DNA of 64,000 bases from Lampris incognitus (GCF_029633865.1 NC_079217.1:34373205-34437204), one strand, 5' to 3'. Numbered from the stretch's first letter, positions 46,311-63,236 are shown. A program made the numbers and translations. Notes: generated from the sequence alone by a model not told the origin.

Positions 46311-47077
46311 TACTTCCACCCACACAATATTAATCATCTTCGCCTGTCACTTACACCTAACATCACCGCCATACTCATTCACACCCTGGTTACATCCCGT
46401 ATTGACTGCTGTAATTCTATCCTCGTTGGTCTTCCCCTCAAGTGTCTTAATAAACTTCAGTTGGTCCAGAATTCAGCTGCCCGTATCATTACCAGAACGC
46501 CTTCCACAGATCATATCACTCCTGTTCTTCAGCAACTCTATTGGCTCCCTGTTAAATACCGTATTGACTTCAAGATACTGCTCCTCACCTTTAAGGCCCT
46601 TAATAACGTAGCTCCTTCATATCTTTCTGAACTCATTCATATCTACACGCCCTCCCGCACTCTCAGATCCTCTTCTGCTCTCCAACTCGCTACACCATTG
46701 GCCCGCTTGATTACCATGGGGTCTAGAGCCTTCAGTTATTCTGCCCCTGCCTATGGAACTCTCTCCCACAAGACATTCACAACACTGACTCTCTTTCAAC
46801 CTTCAAATCCCATCTCAAAACGTACCTTTTCAAACTGGCATATTCAGGCTGATCCACACTTCATTGGGTTTTGTGCAGATGATGATTTTATACTTATCTG
46901 TTATATTAGCTTTTTATTGTCTACCCTGCTTTGTTTTGATTTTATGCTGTCTGATACAGTGCTGTTTTATTTATTTATTTGTTTGTTTTTTAACTGTGTT
47001 CTGTAAGGTGTCCTTGAGTGCTCCGAAAGGCGGCCACAAATAAAATTCATTATTATTAATATTATTATTATTATTAT
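46311..47077 (+). mobile_element. L2-like LINE, 3' end
   Basis: Coding 3' part of a reverse transcriptase followed by a short UTR and an (ATT) tail at 47047-47077. 5'-truncated. Confidence 0.85.
46320..46800 (+). pseudogene. L2-like reverse transcriptase C-terminus (partial)
   Basis: Two overlapping frames read [20 protein letters not shown] and [18 protein letters not shown], then [20 protein letters not shown] and [20 protein letters not shown]. This is the typical order of the L2-type LINE C-terminus (thumb and following region). A shift lies near 46450. A later piece [13 protein letters not shown] ends the conserved part. No catalytic domain is included. Confidence 0.85.
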
Positions 47078-49241
47078 ATAGGTCTGTTCTTAGTTTTGGT
47101 GTGTGTATCTTCTTTATCAGTCTTGACCTGTTTTTGCTCTATTGCCCCCTGTCACACCACCTATTTCTCTCCCAATTGGCCACTGTAATTATAATGAATC
47201 CTTAATCTTGAATGTAACCGTCTTCGTTTCTCTCTGCTCACCTGTCACTGACTTCTGTTTTTAAAGTTTTTCCATCTGTCTGTCTCCAAGTAGCAAGGGC
47301 TAACATGCACTTGTGGACATGTTAGAATGTGAACTACCCCCCCACACACACACACAAATGCATACTCAAATGCACAGTTATTCACTAACTCCTTGTCTGT
47401 GCCATAGAGGGCATCTATCCGTTTGGAGCCCATAAGGCCTTAGTGTGGCCTGCCCTACATGCAGCCTGGTCCTATATTTATATTTATCCCACTCCTTTTC
47501 TCAGAGTGACTAATATGGACACAGACGGGGGAGGGGGGGTCACCTACTTCTGTGCCTGCTGCGCGTACTGGTCCTTACATAGTGATGATTGTGTCTGTGA
47601 CCGTTGCCCTAACAAGTACCTACACCGCCCAGGGCCTGGGATGTCTGCATGCCAAAAGATGACCCATCCCTCTACTGGACTGTCATTCTGACCTGGCCTC
47701 TATTTCACTATCCCCCATCCCTTGTCATTCATCTTATACCCCCCCATCCCCAATTTCCCCTTTTTCAATATATACCTGTATTTTTTACTGTCTATTACCT
47801 CTTGTCTCTTCATTTACGTAGTCTATTTGGGAAGAGCTGCTGTTTGTCTTTGTGTCTCTGGCTCTATTCTGTGTTGTTTCTGTCCCTATCCCAGAGGATA
47901 AAGTTGATCACAAATCCAGGAGAGTCTTGGTATGGCCCCAGGGACCTTTCCTGTTAAAATAATTCATGGTAATCATGGGTATAGTTCATCCAGGTTTTCT
48001 GGCAGGATACAGCCTCCTGGCTAGCATTGCTACCAGTCTCTGTTGATTCTTTTAATCATAGTGAAATTTAATTGTGTGTTTAGTCATGCATAATGAAGTC
48101 TTAAGATTTTACACTCTGTAAGATGCCTAAATATGTTAGTTGAATTAATGAGCAAGGGATGAGGGCGAACTTATCCTAAGATTATAATATGTAGCCAAAT
48201 GGATGTATGAGACTTGAGTTCCTAAAGCCTATTCATCAATAGGCGACAAAGTCATTTCACTAATGTGTAGCAGACCACATCTTCCACTATGTACATTAAG
48301 TGTATCCTTTCTCTTTTAAACACAGTCTGTCAAAAGGAAAGACTTTTCAAGCACTGCTGTATTTTTAGCCACAGCAGTTGAAAGTCATTCAGCACCCGCC
48401 TGTCATGCTCTTTCCAACACTTAGTTTTATGTTTCATCATCTCTACGAGTGTGCAGGCGTGCAAGTGTACTTGCATGCATGCACGTGCATGTCCTTAGGT
48501 GTGTGTTTGGCAGGGAATATGTGTTATGATATGACAAATGACATGGTACAGTAGCACTGCTATAGAGGGCCACTGTCAAGCACTTGAGCCACGAAATATG
48601 AATGTATGTGTAAATGGCAGGTGGTAGTGGTAGGACACTGATAAGTTTAGATTCTGAATTATCTAAGGTAAATGGAAAAGGATGAATTAGAAAGCCCAAA
48701 CATCCATATAAAGGAATTTAAGATATACAAACATAACGCCACAGACCTCCATCTGATAAGAATGTGATTTAAAAAGGGAAATTTCACTGCTCATAATGTG
48801 CACATCCAGGAAGTGCCGACAGTCTATATTGTCTGTTAAAACTCGAACCACTTTGGTATAACTTATATTTACAAAGAAAACAGTCTTTTCCTGTTCAGAA
48901 AGCAAATATTGCAGGTGCTAAATCAACCAGCAAGCCGTGCATGAGGACACAATGTCTTGACAAGCTGCTATAGCTCCAATGCTTTTAATAAGCCTTCACA
49001 CTCTCTGGCGCCTGTAGTCTCTTAATCTATGAACATGGAGTAAATTTGGTCATGCAAATCGCTGTTATTTATGTAATTGTGAGGTGCTCTAGATACTGAG
49101 CCTGGTGTTGTTTTGTGGTGCAGTCTTCCTTTAAGATCTCCATCTGAGAAGGCTTTTGTTCAGAGATGTGATTCCAGCGTAAAATTGCTCAAACATCTGT
49201 ATATCTATATGTGAGATAGAAATTGGACAAATAGACATATA
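47078..49241 (+). other. ssh2 intron, no element recognised
   Basis: Nothing identified. ORFs at 47443-47691 and 47649-47957 show no domain and lie in sequence without codon-like character. Confidence 0.45.
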
Positions 49242-50827
49242 CAGTGCTGTGAAAAAGTATTTGCCCCCTTCCTGATTTCCTCTATTTTTGCATATTCATC
49301 ACACTGAATGGTTTCAGATCTTCATACAAAATGTAATATTAATATAAGATGGAGAACCTGAGTAAAAAAAAAATACAGTTTTTAAATGGCCATTTCATCT
49401 ATTGAAGAAATAAGTTATCAACACCCATAACACCCATGTGAAAAAGTAATTGCCCCCCTGAATTTAATAACTCATTGTGCCACCTTTTGTAGTAACAACT
49501 GCAACCAAATGTTTTCTATAATTCAGATCGAGAGATCAGTCTTTCATGTCACTGTGGAGGAATTTTGGCCCTCTTCTTTGCAGAATTGCTGTATTTCAGT
49601 GACATTGTAGGGATTTTGAGCATGAATTGCTCGTTTAAGGTCCTGCCACAGCATCTCAATGGGGTTCAAGTCAGAACTTTGACTAGGCCACTCCAAAACC
49701 TTCATTTCACTGAGCCATTTTGAGGTGGACTTACTCTTGTATTTTGGATCACTGTCCTGTATAACCCAATTACGCTTCCACTTCAGATCATGGATTCTCC
49801 TTCAGAATTTTCTGGTACAGAGCAGAATTCATGGTTCCTTCAGTGATGGCAAGTCTTCCAGGCCCTTTGGCAGCAAAGCATGCCCACACCATCACACTAC
49901 CACCACCATGTTTTGACTGTTGGTATGATGTTCTTATTGTGAGATGCTTTATGCCAGACATAACAGGATCTGTGTGTGCCAAAAAGTTCTACTTTTGACT
50001 TGTCTGTCTACAGAACATTATCCCAAAAGGCTTGGGGGTCATCAGTGTACTTTTTTGAAAATGTGCGACGAGCACTTATGTTTCCCCTAGTTAGTAGTGG
50101 TTTTTACACTGCCCATGAATTCCAGTTTTTGCCCAGCTTCTTGCTTATTGTCAAATCATGAGCAATGACCTCTGCTGAGGCTAGCAAGGCCTGCCGTTCA
50201 TTAGATGTTGTCCTGGGGGGGTTTTTTTTTTTTTTTTGCAACTTCCTGGATGAGTCGTCGCTGCACCCTTGGAGGAATTTTGATAGTCCGGCCACTCCTT
50301 GGAAGATTCACCGCTGGTCCAAGCTTTCACCATTTGGAGACAGTGGCTCTCACTGTGGTTCACTGGAGTCCCAGAGCCTTAGAAATGGCTTTGTAACCCT
50401 TTCCACACTGATATATATTAAAAACTTTTTTTCTCCTCTCTTTCTGATTTTTTTTTTTTTTAAATATGCTTGTTGAGACCTTGTAGCCTACTTCACATTG
50501 ATGCTAAGGTCCTATACAAGTGATTCAGCAGGGCTGGCAGTAATCAAGCATGAGTGTTTCTATTCTAATTGAACCAATTATCAATTGAATTTGGTTGATT
50601 GGTTGAGTGACTAAGGGAGTAATTACTTTTTCACACAGGGTCAGTTGGCGTTGGATAAACTTTTTCCTTAAATAAATAAAGTTATAATTTAGAAACTGAA
50701 TTTTGTGTTAATTCGGGTACTCTTCATCTTATATTACATTTTGTACGAAAATCTGAAATCATTAAGTATGACAAATATGCAAAAATAGAGGAAATCAGGA
50801 AGGGGCATGTGCGTTTTCATGGCACTG
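49242..50827 (-). mobile_element. Tc1-like element, decayed
   Basis: 1586 bp between TA dinucleotides. Left end cagtgctgtgaaaaagtatt; the right end is the complement (gcaaaaatagaggaaatcag ... ggcactg) with several changes. Terminal inverted repeats of about 50 bp. Transposase remnants read on the - strand. Confidence 0.9.
49620..50363 (-). pseudogene. Tc1-like transposase remnant
   Basis: The clearest pieces are QSKHGGGSVMVWACFAAKG (near 49900), the glycine-rich box, and SDLNPIEMLWQDLKRA near 49620-49660 with the catalytic Glu. The N-terminal half around 50100-50360 has a TTHPGSCKKKK-type low-complexity disruption from an A/T run. Multiple frame changes make it non-functional. Confidence 0.75.
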
Positions 50828-53507
<2,680 letters not shown>

Positions 53508-53620
53508 CATCAGTGAGAGCTTCCTTACAGTAAAAGGTGCTGCCCTTTTTCTTCCTAGAGGTAATAGCCCCACCCCTAGCACCACTCCTCACATCAGCCA
53601 GCACAGGGATAAGCACACTG
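53508..53620 (+). CDS. ssh2: ssh2 coding exon 3
   Basis: 113 nt after a tcttctcttccag acceptor, followed by GTAAGG. It encodes ISESFLTVKGAALFLPRGN, the start of the slingshot N-terminal domain and the strongest SSH2 match in the window, then a Ser/Pro/Thr-rich variable piece and HRDKHT. It enters in phase 2 and leaves in phase 1. Exon 2 and the candidate exon at 43152 both fit its entry phase. Confidence 0.95.
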
Positions 53621-54446
53621 GTAAGGAGTTTCTCACATACAAACAAATATGCAAGACACACACACACAAAAAAAACACACGTGCAATAACTGCAATGTCT
53701 AAGTTCCCGCAAGTCATTTGACTGCCTACCACCGGCCTCTGAGTTGAACTGATAAGAACTTAACTGAAGTTCTTACATAACAAGGCAGGGAAGTCTAGTT
53801 CACTTAGAGCACTCAGCACACTGGTTGGTTGGTCATCTGGCTAGTTTGTTTGTTGTATGCTAGTTAAATAGGTATGTTTTAATTAATTGCCAGTGTAAAA
53901 CTCTGTTTTTCTGTTTGTGCTTGTCAAAAAGAAACTGCAAGGATGCTGTTTAGGGGAGAAAATATGTATTTGGTAGGCAAAGGAGGAGTTCATCTTTGTG
54001 ATGTGAGTTGTGCTAATTTGTAAAAAAAAGCATCAGCAACTCTTCTTTTCCTCAGAAGTCATAATTTCTGTTGGTCAGAAAGAAAATAGTATGCAAACTT
54101 ATAGTATTTTTTTTTTGTTTAACCACATTGACAGCTGGTGAGTGCGTGACGCACGAAGCAAGCTTGTTCTGCTGTGTATTAAAAAAAGATTCCTACGTCC
54201 ATCTTAATATGCCGCTCCTCATTTGTTGAGCACTTTTATCAACACCATAGATGGTTTCTGGAAAAAGAAAAAAAACACTATATGTGGATATATATATATA
54301 TATTTTTTTTTAATAACTTCGTTAAAAGGAACACTCAACGGTAGAGATAGGGCTCAACAAATAAGGAGCAAAATAATCCAGTTTGTGATTGTTTATTACT
54401 GTCTCATAGAGAATTTACTTGACTAACTGGGTTTTATATAAATATA
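53621..54446 (+). other. ssh2 intron 3, left part
   Basis: Short CA run near 53658-53668 and AT-rich sequence; no gene or element recognised. Confidence 0.5.
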
Positions 54447-56849
<2,403 letters not shown>

Positions 56850-56917
56850 AAAAAGGGCTAGACGTGAGCATTGTCATAAAAGACTAGATGATAATACAGA
56901 CTTCTTCCATGTCCCAG

Positions 56918-56982
56918 GTGACCTACAGCAACACCTTCAGACAATGTTTACTGTGCTGAGGCCGGAGGACACCATCCGACTG
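56918..56982 (+). CDS. ssh2: ssh2 coding exon 4
   Basis: 65 nt after a cttcttccatgtcccag acceptor, followed by GTCAGT. Encodes (G)DLQQHLQTMFTVLRPEDTI and RL. Human SSH2 has DLQQHLQAMFILLRPEDNIRL at this place. Enters in phase 1 and leaves in phase 0. Confidence 0.95.
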
Positions 56983-57405
56983 GTCAGTGACTCTCACTCT
57001 TATTTGTGACATATGTCATCTTTTTAAAAGGTAGTCCAAGTCTTCAGGCCTTTTTTTGTGAACGGCTAAACTCAGACAAACCCATTGACACATGCACACA
57101 TGCGCACACGCACAAACAAATCTTCCTCAGGAAATTATACCATTGTATTCTAATATTTCTGCTTGTCATTCTGTACATGTATATCTTGGCAGGTTCTAAT
57201 GCTAGACACAATACATCTCTTGTGCCGCTGCAAACATTACGTGCACAGACCTGTTATAATTTCTATTCTTTGACTATTCCATGTGTACATGTAATGTGGT
57301 TGGTACAACCATCCTACTACAGTAGCTTAAGTCTTTTCACTTTTGCCCGATCCCTGAAGTTCTGTTGTATGTGTTCTCTTAGTAAATATGTACTTCTCTA
57401 TATAA
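56983..57405 (+). other. ssh2 intron 4, left part
   Basis: No gene or element recognised. Confidence 0.45.
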
Positions 57406-57665
57406 TCAAAGAAAGTTAAATCAGTTCATCTGGACACGACGTTGTTGAGAGAGAAACGTTTCATCACTCATCTTCAGTCTCAACTGACTGCAGGTACCCC
57501 CACCCTTTTAAACAATACAGTGGCATAACGACTAAAAACAACAATGGGTTTCATGTGCAAATTGCTGTGAGTGTTAACTAGTGTTTCAATGACCATGTGT
57601 AGTATTCACAGAGGATTTGGGAATGTTTGCAATCACAGCATTGTAAGATGGCGACAGATATACTC

Positions 57666-57870
57666 TTAGCTCCTCCCCCAGATGGCCTCTTTGACTCCCT
57701 GTTCAAACCGGTGTCCCTCCCTATCAAGGACGTGCACATCCTCATCCTTGAAAGAGTGGCCACTGGCCTGTTGATGGGTGTTGACTGCAGAGTCCTGGCC
57801 TGATGCATTTGCTCCTCTGTGTTGTGCCATCCTCTTGGCCATCCCATGTTTGGTTTCCCTGATGTACATA
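57666..57870 (-). pseudogene. GIY-YIG nuclease remnant, left arm
   Basis: Reads YIRETKHGMAKRMAQHRGAN, then ASGHSFKDEDVHVLDREGHR and FEQGVKEAI, the second half of a GIY-YIG nuclease as in Neptune-type Penelope-like elements. No reverse transcriptase part is left. Confidence 0.8.
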
Positions 57871-57879
57871 TATGCAGTT

Positions 57880-58130
57880 AAGTGCCGGGAGGATTGCCAT
57901 GACTTATGCATTGGGGAAAGTAAACAGACACTGGCCAAGAGGATGGCACAACACATATGATCTAACACATCAGGCCAGGACTGTGCAGTCTGCACCCATC
58001 TACAGGCCAGTGGCCACTCTTTCAAGGATGAGGATGGGCACATCCTTGATAGGGAGGAACACTAGTTTGAGCAGGGAGTCAAAGAGGTCATCTATGTGAA
58101 GAGGGAACGACCATCCCTGAACTGAGGGCC
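57880..58130 (+). pseudogene. GIY-YIG nuclease remnant, right arm
   Basis: Reads CREDCHDLCIGESKQTLAKR and MAQH, then QASGHSFKDEDGHILDREEH, and after a stop EQGVKEVIYVKRERPSLN. Same domain as the left arm in opposite direction, diverged from it, so the arms are separate copies rather than a recent duplication. Confidence 0.8.
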
Positions 58131-58611
58131 AAGAGTTCATCTGTCACCATTTTACAATGCTGTGATTACAACTATTCCCAAATCCTTTGTGAATAGTACA
58201 CATGGCCATTGTAACTCTAGTTAATGCTGACGGCAATTTGCATATGAAACTGGTTGTTGTTTTTGGTCATTATGCCACTGTGTTGTTTATAAGGGTGTGA
58301 GGTACCTGCGGTCAGTTGAGACTGAAGAGGTCACTTAGATGAGTGATGAAATGTTTCTCAATAAACGTTATGTCCAGATGAACTGGCTTAACCTTCTTTG
58401 ATTTTCTTACCTGGATTATTGAGCATGCATAAAGACTTTTTCATATAGCACTTCCACAGTTGCTCCATGGCTCTGAGCCAATCCATTGTTGATTAATTCA
58501 AAGACCAGGAGTTTCTAATATCTTTATCCTGTTAAAATTTGTTATCCTCTTTCCTACTACTTTCTTCATTTTGGTTGACCCCAACCCACCCGTTGGTTCC
58601 CACCTCCCCAG

Positions 58612-58733
58612 GCTGTTCGTCTGGAGAGTGCCTATCCCCGGTGTACACGCTACATGGTTGTGGTATCTACCAATGGGCGGCAGGACACAGAGGAGAGCAT
58701 AGTTCTTGGCATGGACTTCACCTCCTCTGACAG
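58612..58733 (+). CDS. ssh2: ssh2 coding exon 5
   Basis: 122 nt after a ccacctccccag acceptor, followed by GTCGGC. Encodes AVRLESAYPRCTRYMVVVST and NGRQDTEESIVLGMDFTSSD plus a split codon. The TNGRQDTEESIVLGMDF run equals human SSH2 as I recall it and separates SSH2 from SSH1. Enters in phase 0 and leaves in phase 2. Confidence 0.96.
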
Positions 58734-59055
58734 GTCGGCACCGTGATACCAATACACTGCAGTGTTCTGTTATGTGACCTAAACCTGCAGAAAATGGACT
58801 GACATAAGAATAGCTTGGTTGGCATTTAAATTTAGTTTACAAAAAGTGAAAGGAGAAATGTACTATACTTCTCAGCCTCCAGTGAAAGGAGAATAGTACT
58901 ATACTTCTCATCCTCCATATTTGATTGTCAATCAGTTTCTGACCACTTTCTTTTGTTGTCCTGGTAACCAGTGTTAATTTTGACATCCATTTTCAATTTA
59001 GTCTAGTCTTTGTCTTTTGCCAAATTTTGACTAATTGTTCTTGTCACATTTTATT
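58734..59055 (+). other. ssh2 intron 5, left part
   Basis: No gene recognised. A tandem-like pair of aaaggagaa ... actatacttctca words lies at 58848-58910. Confidence 0.45.
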
Positions 59056-59072
59056 TATTTTGATTTTGTCAG

Positions 59073-59533
59073 GGCTTCCGGGTAGCGTAGCAGTCTATTC
59101 TGTTGCCTACCAGCACAGGGCTCGGCGGTTCGAATCCCTGTGTTAGCTCCTGCTTGGTCGGGAGTCCCTACAGACACAATTGGCCGTGTCTGCAGGTGGG
59201 AAGCCGGATGTGGGTATGTGTCCTGGTCACTGCACTAGTGCCTCCTCTGGTAAGTCGGGCACCTGTTCGGGGGGGAGGGGGAACTAGGGGGAATAGCGTG
59301 ATCCTCCCACGCGCTACATCTCCCTGGCAAAACTCCTCACTGTCAGGTGAAAAGAAGCGGCTGGCGACTCCACATGTATCGGAGGAGACATGTGGTAATC
59401 TGCTGCCCTCCCCAGATCAGCAGAGGGGATGGAGCAGAGATCAGGACGGCTCGGAAAATAGGGTAATTGGCCAAGTACAAATTGGAAGAAAAAGGGTGAA
59501 AAAAGCCACACCAAAAAATAAAAATAAAAATAG
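59073..59533 (+). mobile_element. tRNA-derived SINE with perfect target duplication
   Basis: Flanked by the 17-bp repeat tattttgattttgtcag (59056-59072 and 59534-59550). The head has A-box-like gggtagcgtagcag and B box ggttcgaatcc (59127-59137). The body ends gggtaattggccaagtac and an A-rich tail. Same family as 12731-13134. The 152-codon ORF across it is not a gene. Confidence 0.95.
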
Positions 59534-59550
59534 TATTTTGATTTTGTCAG

Positions 59551-60582
59551 TTTACTGTTAAGTCGACTAAATCTCTGGTGGTATTAGTCTATACTCATTG
59601 TCATTTCAATTTAGTAATTTATTGACTTTATAGGGCTTCCAACTCAAGTGTGACACTCACTCAAATGACCAAAATCTTAACTCATTGCTTAAAAAATACA
59701 GCATGCCAAACGTTCAGTTTCCCGTGTCATGCTTTCCTGTGCTTGATGCAAATGGCAATGAGTTCAGTTTTATTCAAACAGAAAAAAAAATAATCAAGTC
59801 GAACAAAAGCTAATATGAAATGAAAAACATGTCATCGGGGGGTTCTGTAAAAACAAATGACAGGACAGCAGCAAGCATGACTTTGGAACTGTGTAACATG
59901 GTGCAGTTGGGTACTGAAATCCTTTGGTTTGACTCCTAGAGAGGGCTCACTGATTATTTGTGAGGGAGAATGACTGTGGAACTTCTAAGTCATGAAAAAT
60001 GTGCCCTTGCACCGTCTACTCCCCACAAATGCATGCAGTCCCACTCCAGACTATTGCCAAAAGTTCAGAAGTTGGCAGTCCCTTTGTATTTATTGTGGCA
60101 TATTATTGTTACACATTATACACAATGATACTCTCCCATCTCAGCCCTTTAAAAACTGTTTCATTTAATATTAGAAATGTGATTGACATTTGAACCAGAT
60201 CGTGTCTCCATTGTTTCACTGAGTCTGTTTGGCACTGGCAGATTTTATTAGCCATTCATGTGGCTTTAAGACTCTCAATCACCGGGCAAAGCAAATTTGG
60301 CCAATGACAGGATTGCAATTTGGTCTACCTAAACTTTCAATATGATTTGACCTTAATGATTTTGAGAAATAATCCTCACTGATAGTATTTCCGTTTGGTC
60401 TCGTTATCATCAACCTTCACTGAAATGGAATTTGGTTGTAGTTATTGTTTTTTCAGGATGGTTAGTCAGTCAATGTCATTGTCATTTGCTTGAAAAAAAG
60501 GTGTGCTTGACGAATATTATGGTCACACATCTAATTATGATGTTTATAAATTTTTTTTGTTGATTTTTTTTTCCCTGGCCAG
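59551..60582 (+). other. ssh2 intron 5, right part
   Basis: AT-rich; no gene or mobile element recognised. Confidence 0.45.
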
Positions 60583-60648
60583 TTGCTGTACGGTGGGTCT
60601 GGTTCTACCTCTGTGGAGTGACACCCTTATCCACTTGGATGGAGACGG
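60583..60648 (+). CDS. ssh2: ssh2 coding exon 6
   Basis: 66 nt after a ttttccctggccag acceptor, followed by GTAAGA. Encodes CCTVGLVLPLWSDTLIHLDG DG with a split codon at each end; SSH2 has LVLPLWSDTLIHLDGDGGFS here. Enters and leaves in phase 2. Confidence 0.96.
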
Positions 60649-60810
60649 GTAAGATGCCACACCTACCTCTTGCTTCCTTTCAGTGCTCATTGGGGCGACT
60701 CGTTGCATGTCGGCATGCTGGTCTGTCTGTAAAAGAACTATCGACAGACTTGAGTCCCACTGATGGTCTGTCTCTCTCTGTCTCTCTCCCCCCCTCCCCC
60801 TACCTCACAG
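60649..60810 (+). other. ssh2 intron 6
   Basis: A 162-bp intron with a CT- and C-rich pyrimidine tract (60770-60803) before the acceptor. Confidence 0.9.
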
Positions 60811-60876
60811 AGGTTTCAGCGTGTCAACAGTCAACAGGGTCCATGTCTTTAAACCAGTCTCTGTCCAGGCCATGTG
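60811..60876 (+). CDS. ssh2: ssh2 coding exon 7 (last in window)
   Basis: 66 nt after a tacctcacag acceptor, followed by GTGAGT. Encodes GFSVSTVNRVHVFKPVSVQA MW with the last codon split (phase 2). The slingshot N-terminal domain continues in exons off the right edge, as do the DEK-C-type domain and the phosphatase catalytic domain. Confidence 0.96.
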
Positions 60877-62035
60877 GTGAGTTCTACTCTGCCCTGCTGT
60901 TCTGTCTTTCTTTCTTTCCTTATTGGCCAACCGTCCTCACCACCATTTAGGCAAATGCTAAAGGGCTTAAAGAATCAGGAGAAACATTTTAGAAAGGTAT
61001 ACACTAGTCTTCTGCTGGTCTTCTTACCCATGGTCTTCTTACACTAGTCTTCTTACCCATCCAAACCACAGATTCCTACATGGCAGCTGATCCTAATCAA
61101 AACATCCAATATCTACTTCTGTTTGTCACTTGTGATGTTATCTTTGTCTACTTTTACATCATTGTCTTTTCTTGCAGTCACGACAGGAAAATGGTTAGAA
61201 TTAATCAATTGGTTATGTGGAGAGGCGTAATGACAGATCGGTAGCGAGTTGCCATGCTATGACTTTGAGCCTTCGATCTTTGTCACCTTTTCTTACCTTC
61301 CCTCTTTTTCCTTCCATGTTATCACTCTACTCGCCAGTCTCATATTTTTCTGTGCCTGCCCCCTCATTTCCTTTACCAGTCATCTTAATTTCCTATGTGA
61401 CTTTTCTCTTGTTCTGACTTCCCTTGCTTCTCACCATCTTAAGATACCACTGGTTTTCTTTGGTTATATCGCACATCCTCATCTTCGCTGTAATCCTCCT
61501 CATCTTCTTCCTAACTCAACTTGCCTCCTTTGTTGTGATTTTGCTTACATACCACTATAACTTCCTTCTTTATACCATTGTTTGACTTGGCATTCTCCCT
61601 CTCTAGTCTCCTCTCCTTTTTTCCTCCTCATCATGTCATCTTTTCTTCTTCTTTCTCCCAGCCCTCTTTCTCTACAGCTACATTCATTCTTTACTTGCTC
61701 ACCCATGTGCAAACTGTTTTATCTTAAGAGGTGAATTTACATTTACGAGATGTGTGCAGCAGGCAATCGTTGAAAAATGAACATAGCTGATGTTCTTCCG
61801 TACAGGCTGAAATAGAACTGAATGGATACATTTGTGAACAGACACAGCACAAATAAAAGGATACAGGTCTGTCCTGAGAGAGTTGGGTGCCCGCTGCATC
61901 AGACAAACTACAGTCGCTTTCAAACGTACATTCTGTAATATTGTGAATGATTTTTTTTCGGCATCGCTGGTGGCTTTCCGTATTCACACAAACACCTCTA
62001 TGTGGAAGATTTACAGATAGTGTTTGTCCACTAAT
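60877..62035 (+). other. ssh2 intron 7, left part
   Basis: T/C-rich from 61260 to 61690 (no clean repeat unit). No exon matching the next slingshot segment was found. Confidence 0.5.
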
Positions 62036-62215
62036 CAAATCAAATCATTTTTATTTGTATAGCCCAATATCAAAAATTACAAATTTGCCTCAGTGGGCTT
62101 AACAGCAACACAACATCCTGTCTTTAGACACTCTCATCGGATAAGGAACAACTCCCTAAAAAAAACCCTTCAACAGGAAGAAACATCAGGTAGAGCAACA
62201 GAGGATGACTAATGA
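62036..62215 (+). repeat. Interspersed repeat
   Basis: Starts atcaaatcaaatcatttttatttg and goes on tagcccaatatc, aaattacaaatttgcctcag, ggataaggaacaactccc and agagcaacagagg. Shares its start with 28566-28622. Common in fish genomes; class not assigned. Confidence 0.7.
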
Positions 62216-62304
62216 CAGAACTGGGCCTTCTGTCTCATCCCCCCTCATATAGGATACTTTTTATTTTGTCATAGACTAGGCTATTTCGAATTGTAAGATT
62301 ATTC

Positions 62305-62375
62305 TTTCTTTCTTTCTATCTTTTATTTATTTATTTATTTTTATTTTTTTATTTATTTATTCATTCATTTATTCA
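62305..62375. repeat. (TTTA)n / (TTCA)n microsatellite
   Basis: ATTT units with a TTCA-rich end. Confidence 0.85.
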
Positions 62376-62469
62376 TTCTTGCCCCATGGACCCACCACCC
62401 ATGGGGATGAGCATTGGGGTAGGGTGCAATGCAGGCAAAGGAGGGACTGGGGCATGCCAAGTTCTGGCA

Positions 62470-63230
62470 TCGTAGACTGGTCCTCGGGACGTGGAATGTC
62501 ACCTCTTGGCACGGAAGGAGCCTGAGCTGGTGCGGGAGGTGGAGCAGTACCAACTAGTTATAGTTGGGCTCACCTCAACACATAGCATGGGCTCTGGTAC
62601 CAAATTCCTGGAAAGGGTCTGGACTCTTTACTTTTCTGGAGTTGGCCAAGATGACAGGTGCCGGGCAGATGTGGGGATACTCACAAGTCCCCGGTTGAGC
62701 AGCACGGTGTTGGAGTTCTCCCCAGGGAATGAGAGGGTCACCTCTATATGACTGCGAGTCACTGGGGGAAAGCCTCTGACTGTTGTGTGTGCTTATGCAC
62801 CGAATAGCAGTTTGGAGTATACGGCCTTCTTGGAGTCCCCGGGTGGTGTCCTGGATAGGGTTCTGCCGGGGGACTTTATAGTTCTGCTGGAGGACTTCAA
62901 CGCTCATTTGGGCAACGATGGAGGTGCGTGACTGGGAGGAACAGCCCCCCCCCCCCCCGATCGTAACCCGAGCGGTGCCTTATTATTCAACTTCTGTGCG
63001 AGTCATGGATTGGCCATAACAAACACTGTGTTCGAACATAAGGTAGTTCATAAGTGTACTTGGTACCAGAACATCTGAGGCCGAAGATCAATGATAGACT
63101 TTGTGGTCATATCATCAGATCTGCGGCCATATTTTTTGGACACTTAGGTGAAGAGCGGAGCAGAGCTGTCAACTGATCACCACCTGGTGGTGAGTTGCAT
63201 CAGATGGTGGGGAAAGCTGCCGGACAGTCA
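62470..63230 (+). pseudogene. LINE AP endonuclease, decayed
   Basis: Pieces in several frames: GTWNVTSWH at the start, KEPELVREVEQYQLVIVGLT, TSPRLSSTVLEFSPGNERV, then a FNAH-type box where [12 protein letters not shown] replaces the usual GDFNAH. A final ELSTDHHLVVS carries the conserved DHH-like end of the domain. Numerous shifts and stops. Confidence 0.78.
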
Positions 63231-63236
63231 GCACCT

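Larger units (their letters stand above)
57406..58438. mobile_element. Penelope-like element, second inverted pair
   Basis: The left end aaagaaagttaaatcagttc and right end gaactggcttaaccttcttt are inverted. The left arm (to about 57870) carries the nuclease on the - strand and the right arm (from about 57880) on the + strand, the two meeting near gatgtacatatatgcagtta. Both arms end in the same 3' UTR. Layout matches 29958-31228. Confidence 0.82.

Noticed and set aside
46461..47006. A 181-codon ORF as a host gene
   Set aside because: It reads as the C-terminus of an L2-like reverse transcriptase and is 5'-truncated with a terminal (ATT) tail.
59103..59561. A 152-codon ORF
   Set aside because: It lies wholly within a SINE defined by a 17-bp target duplication.
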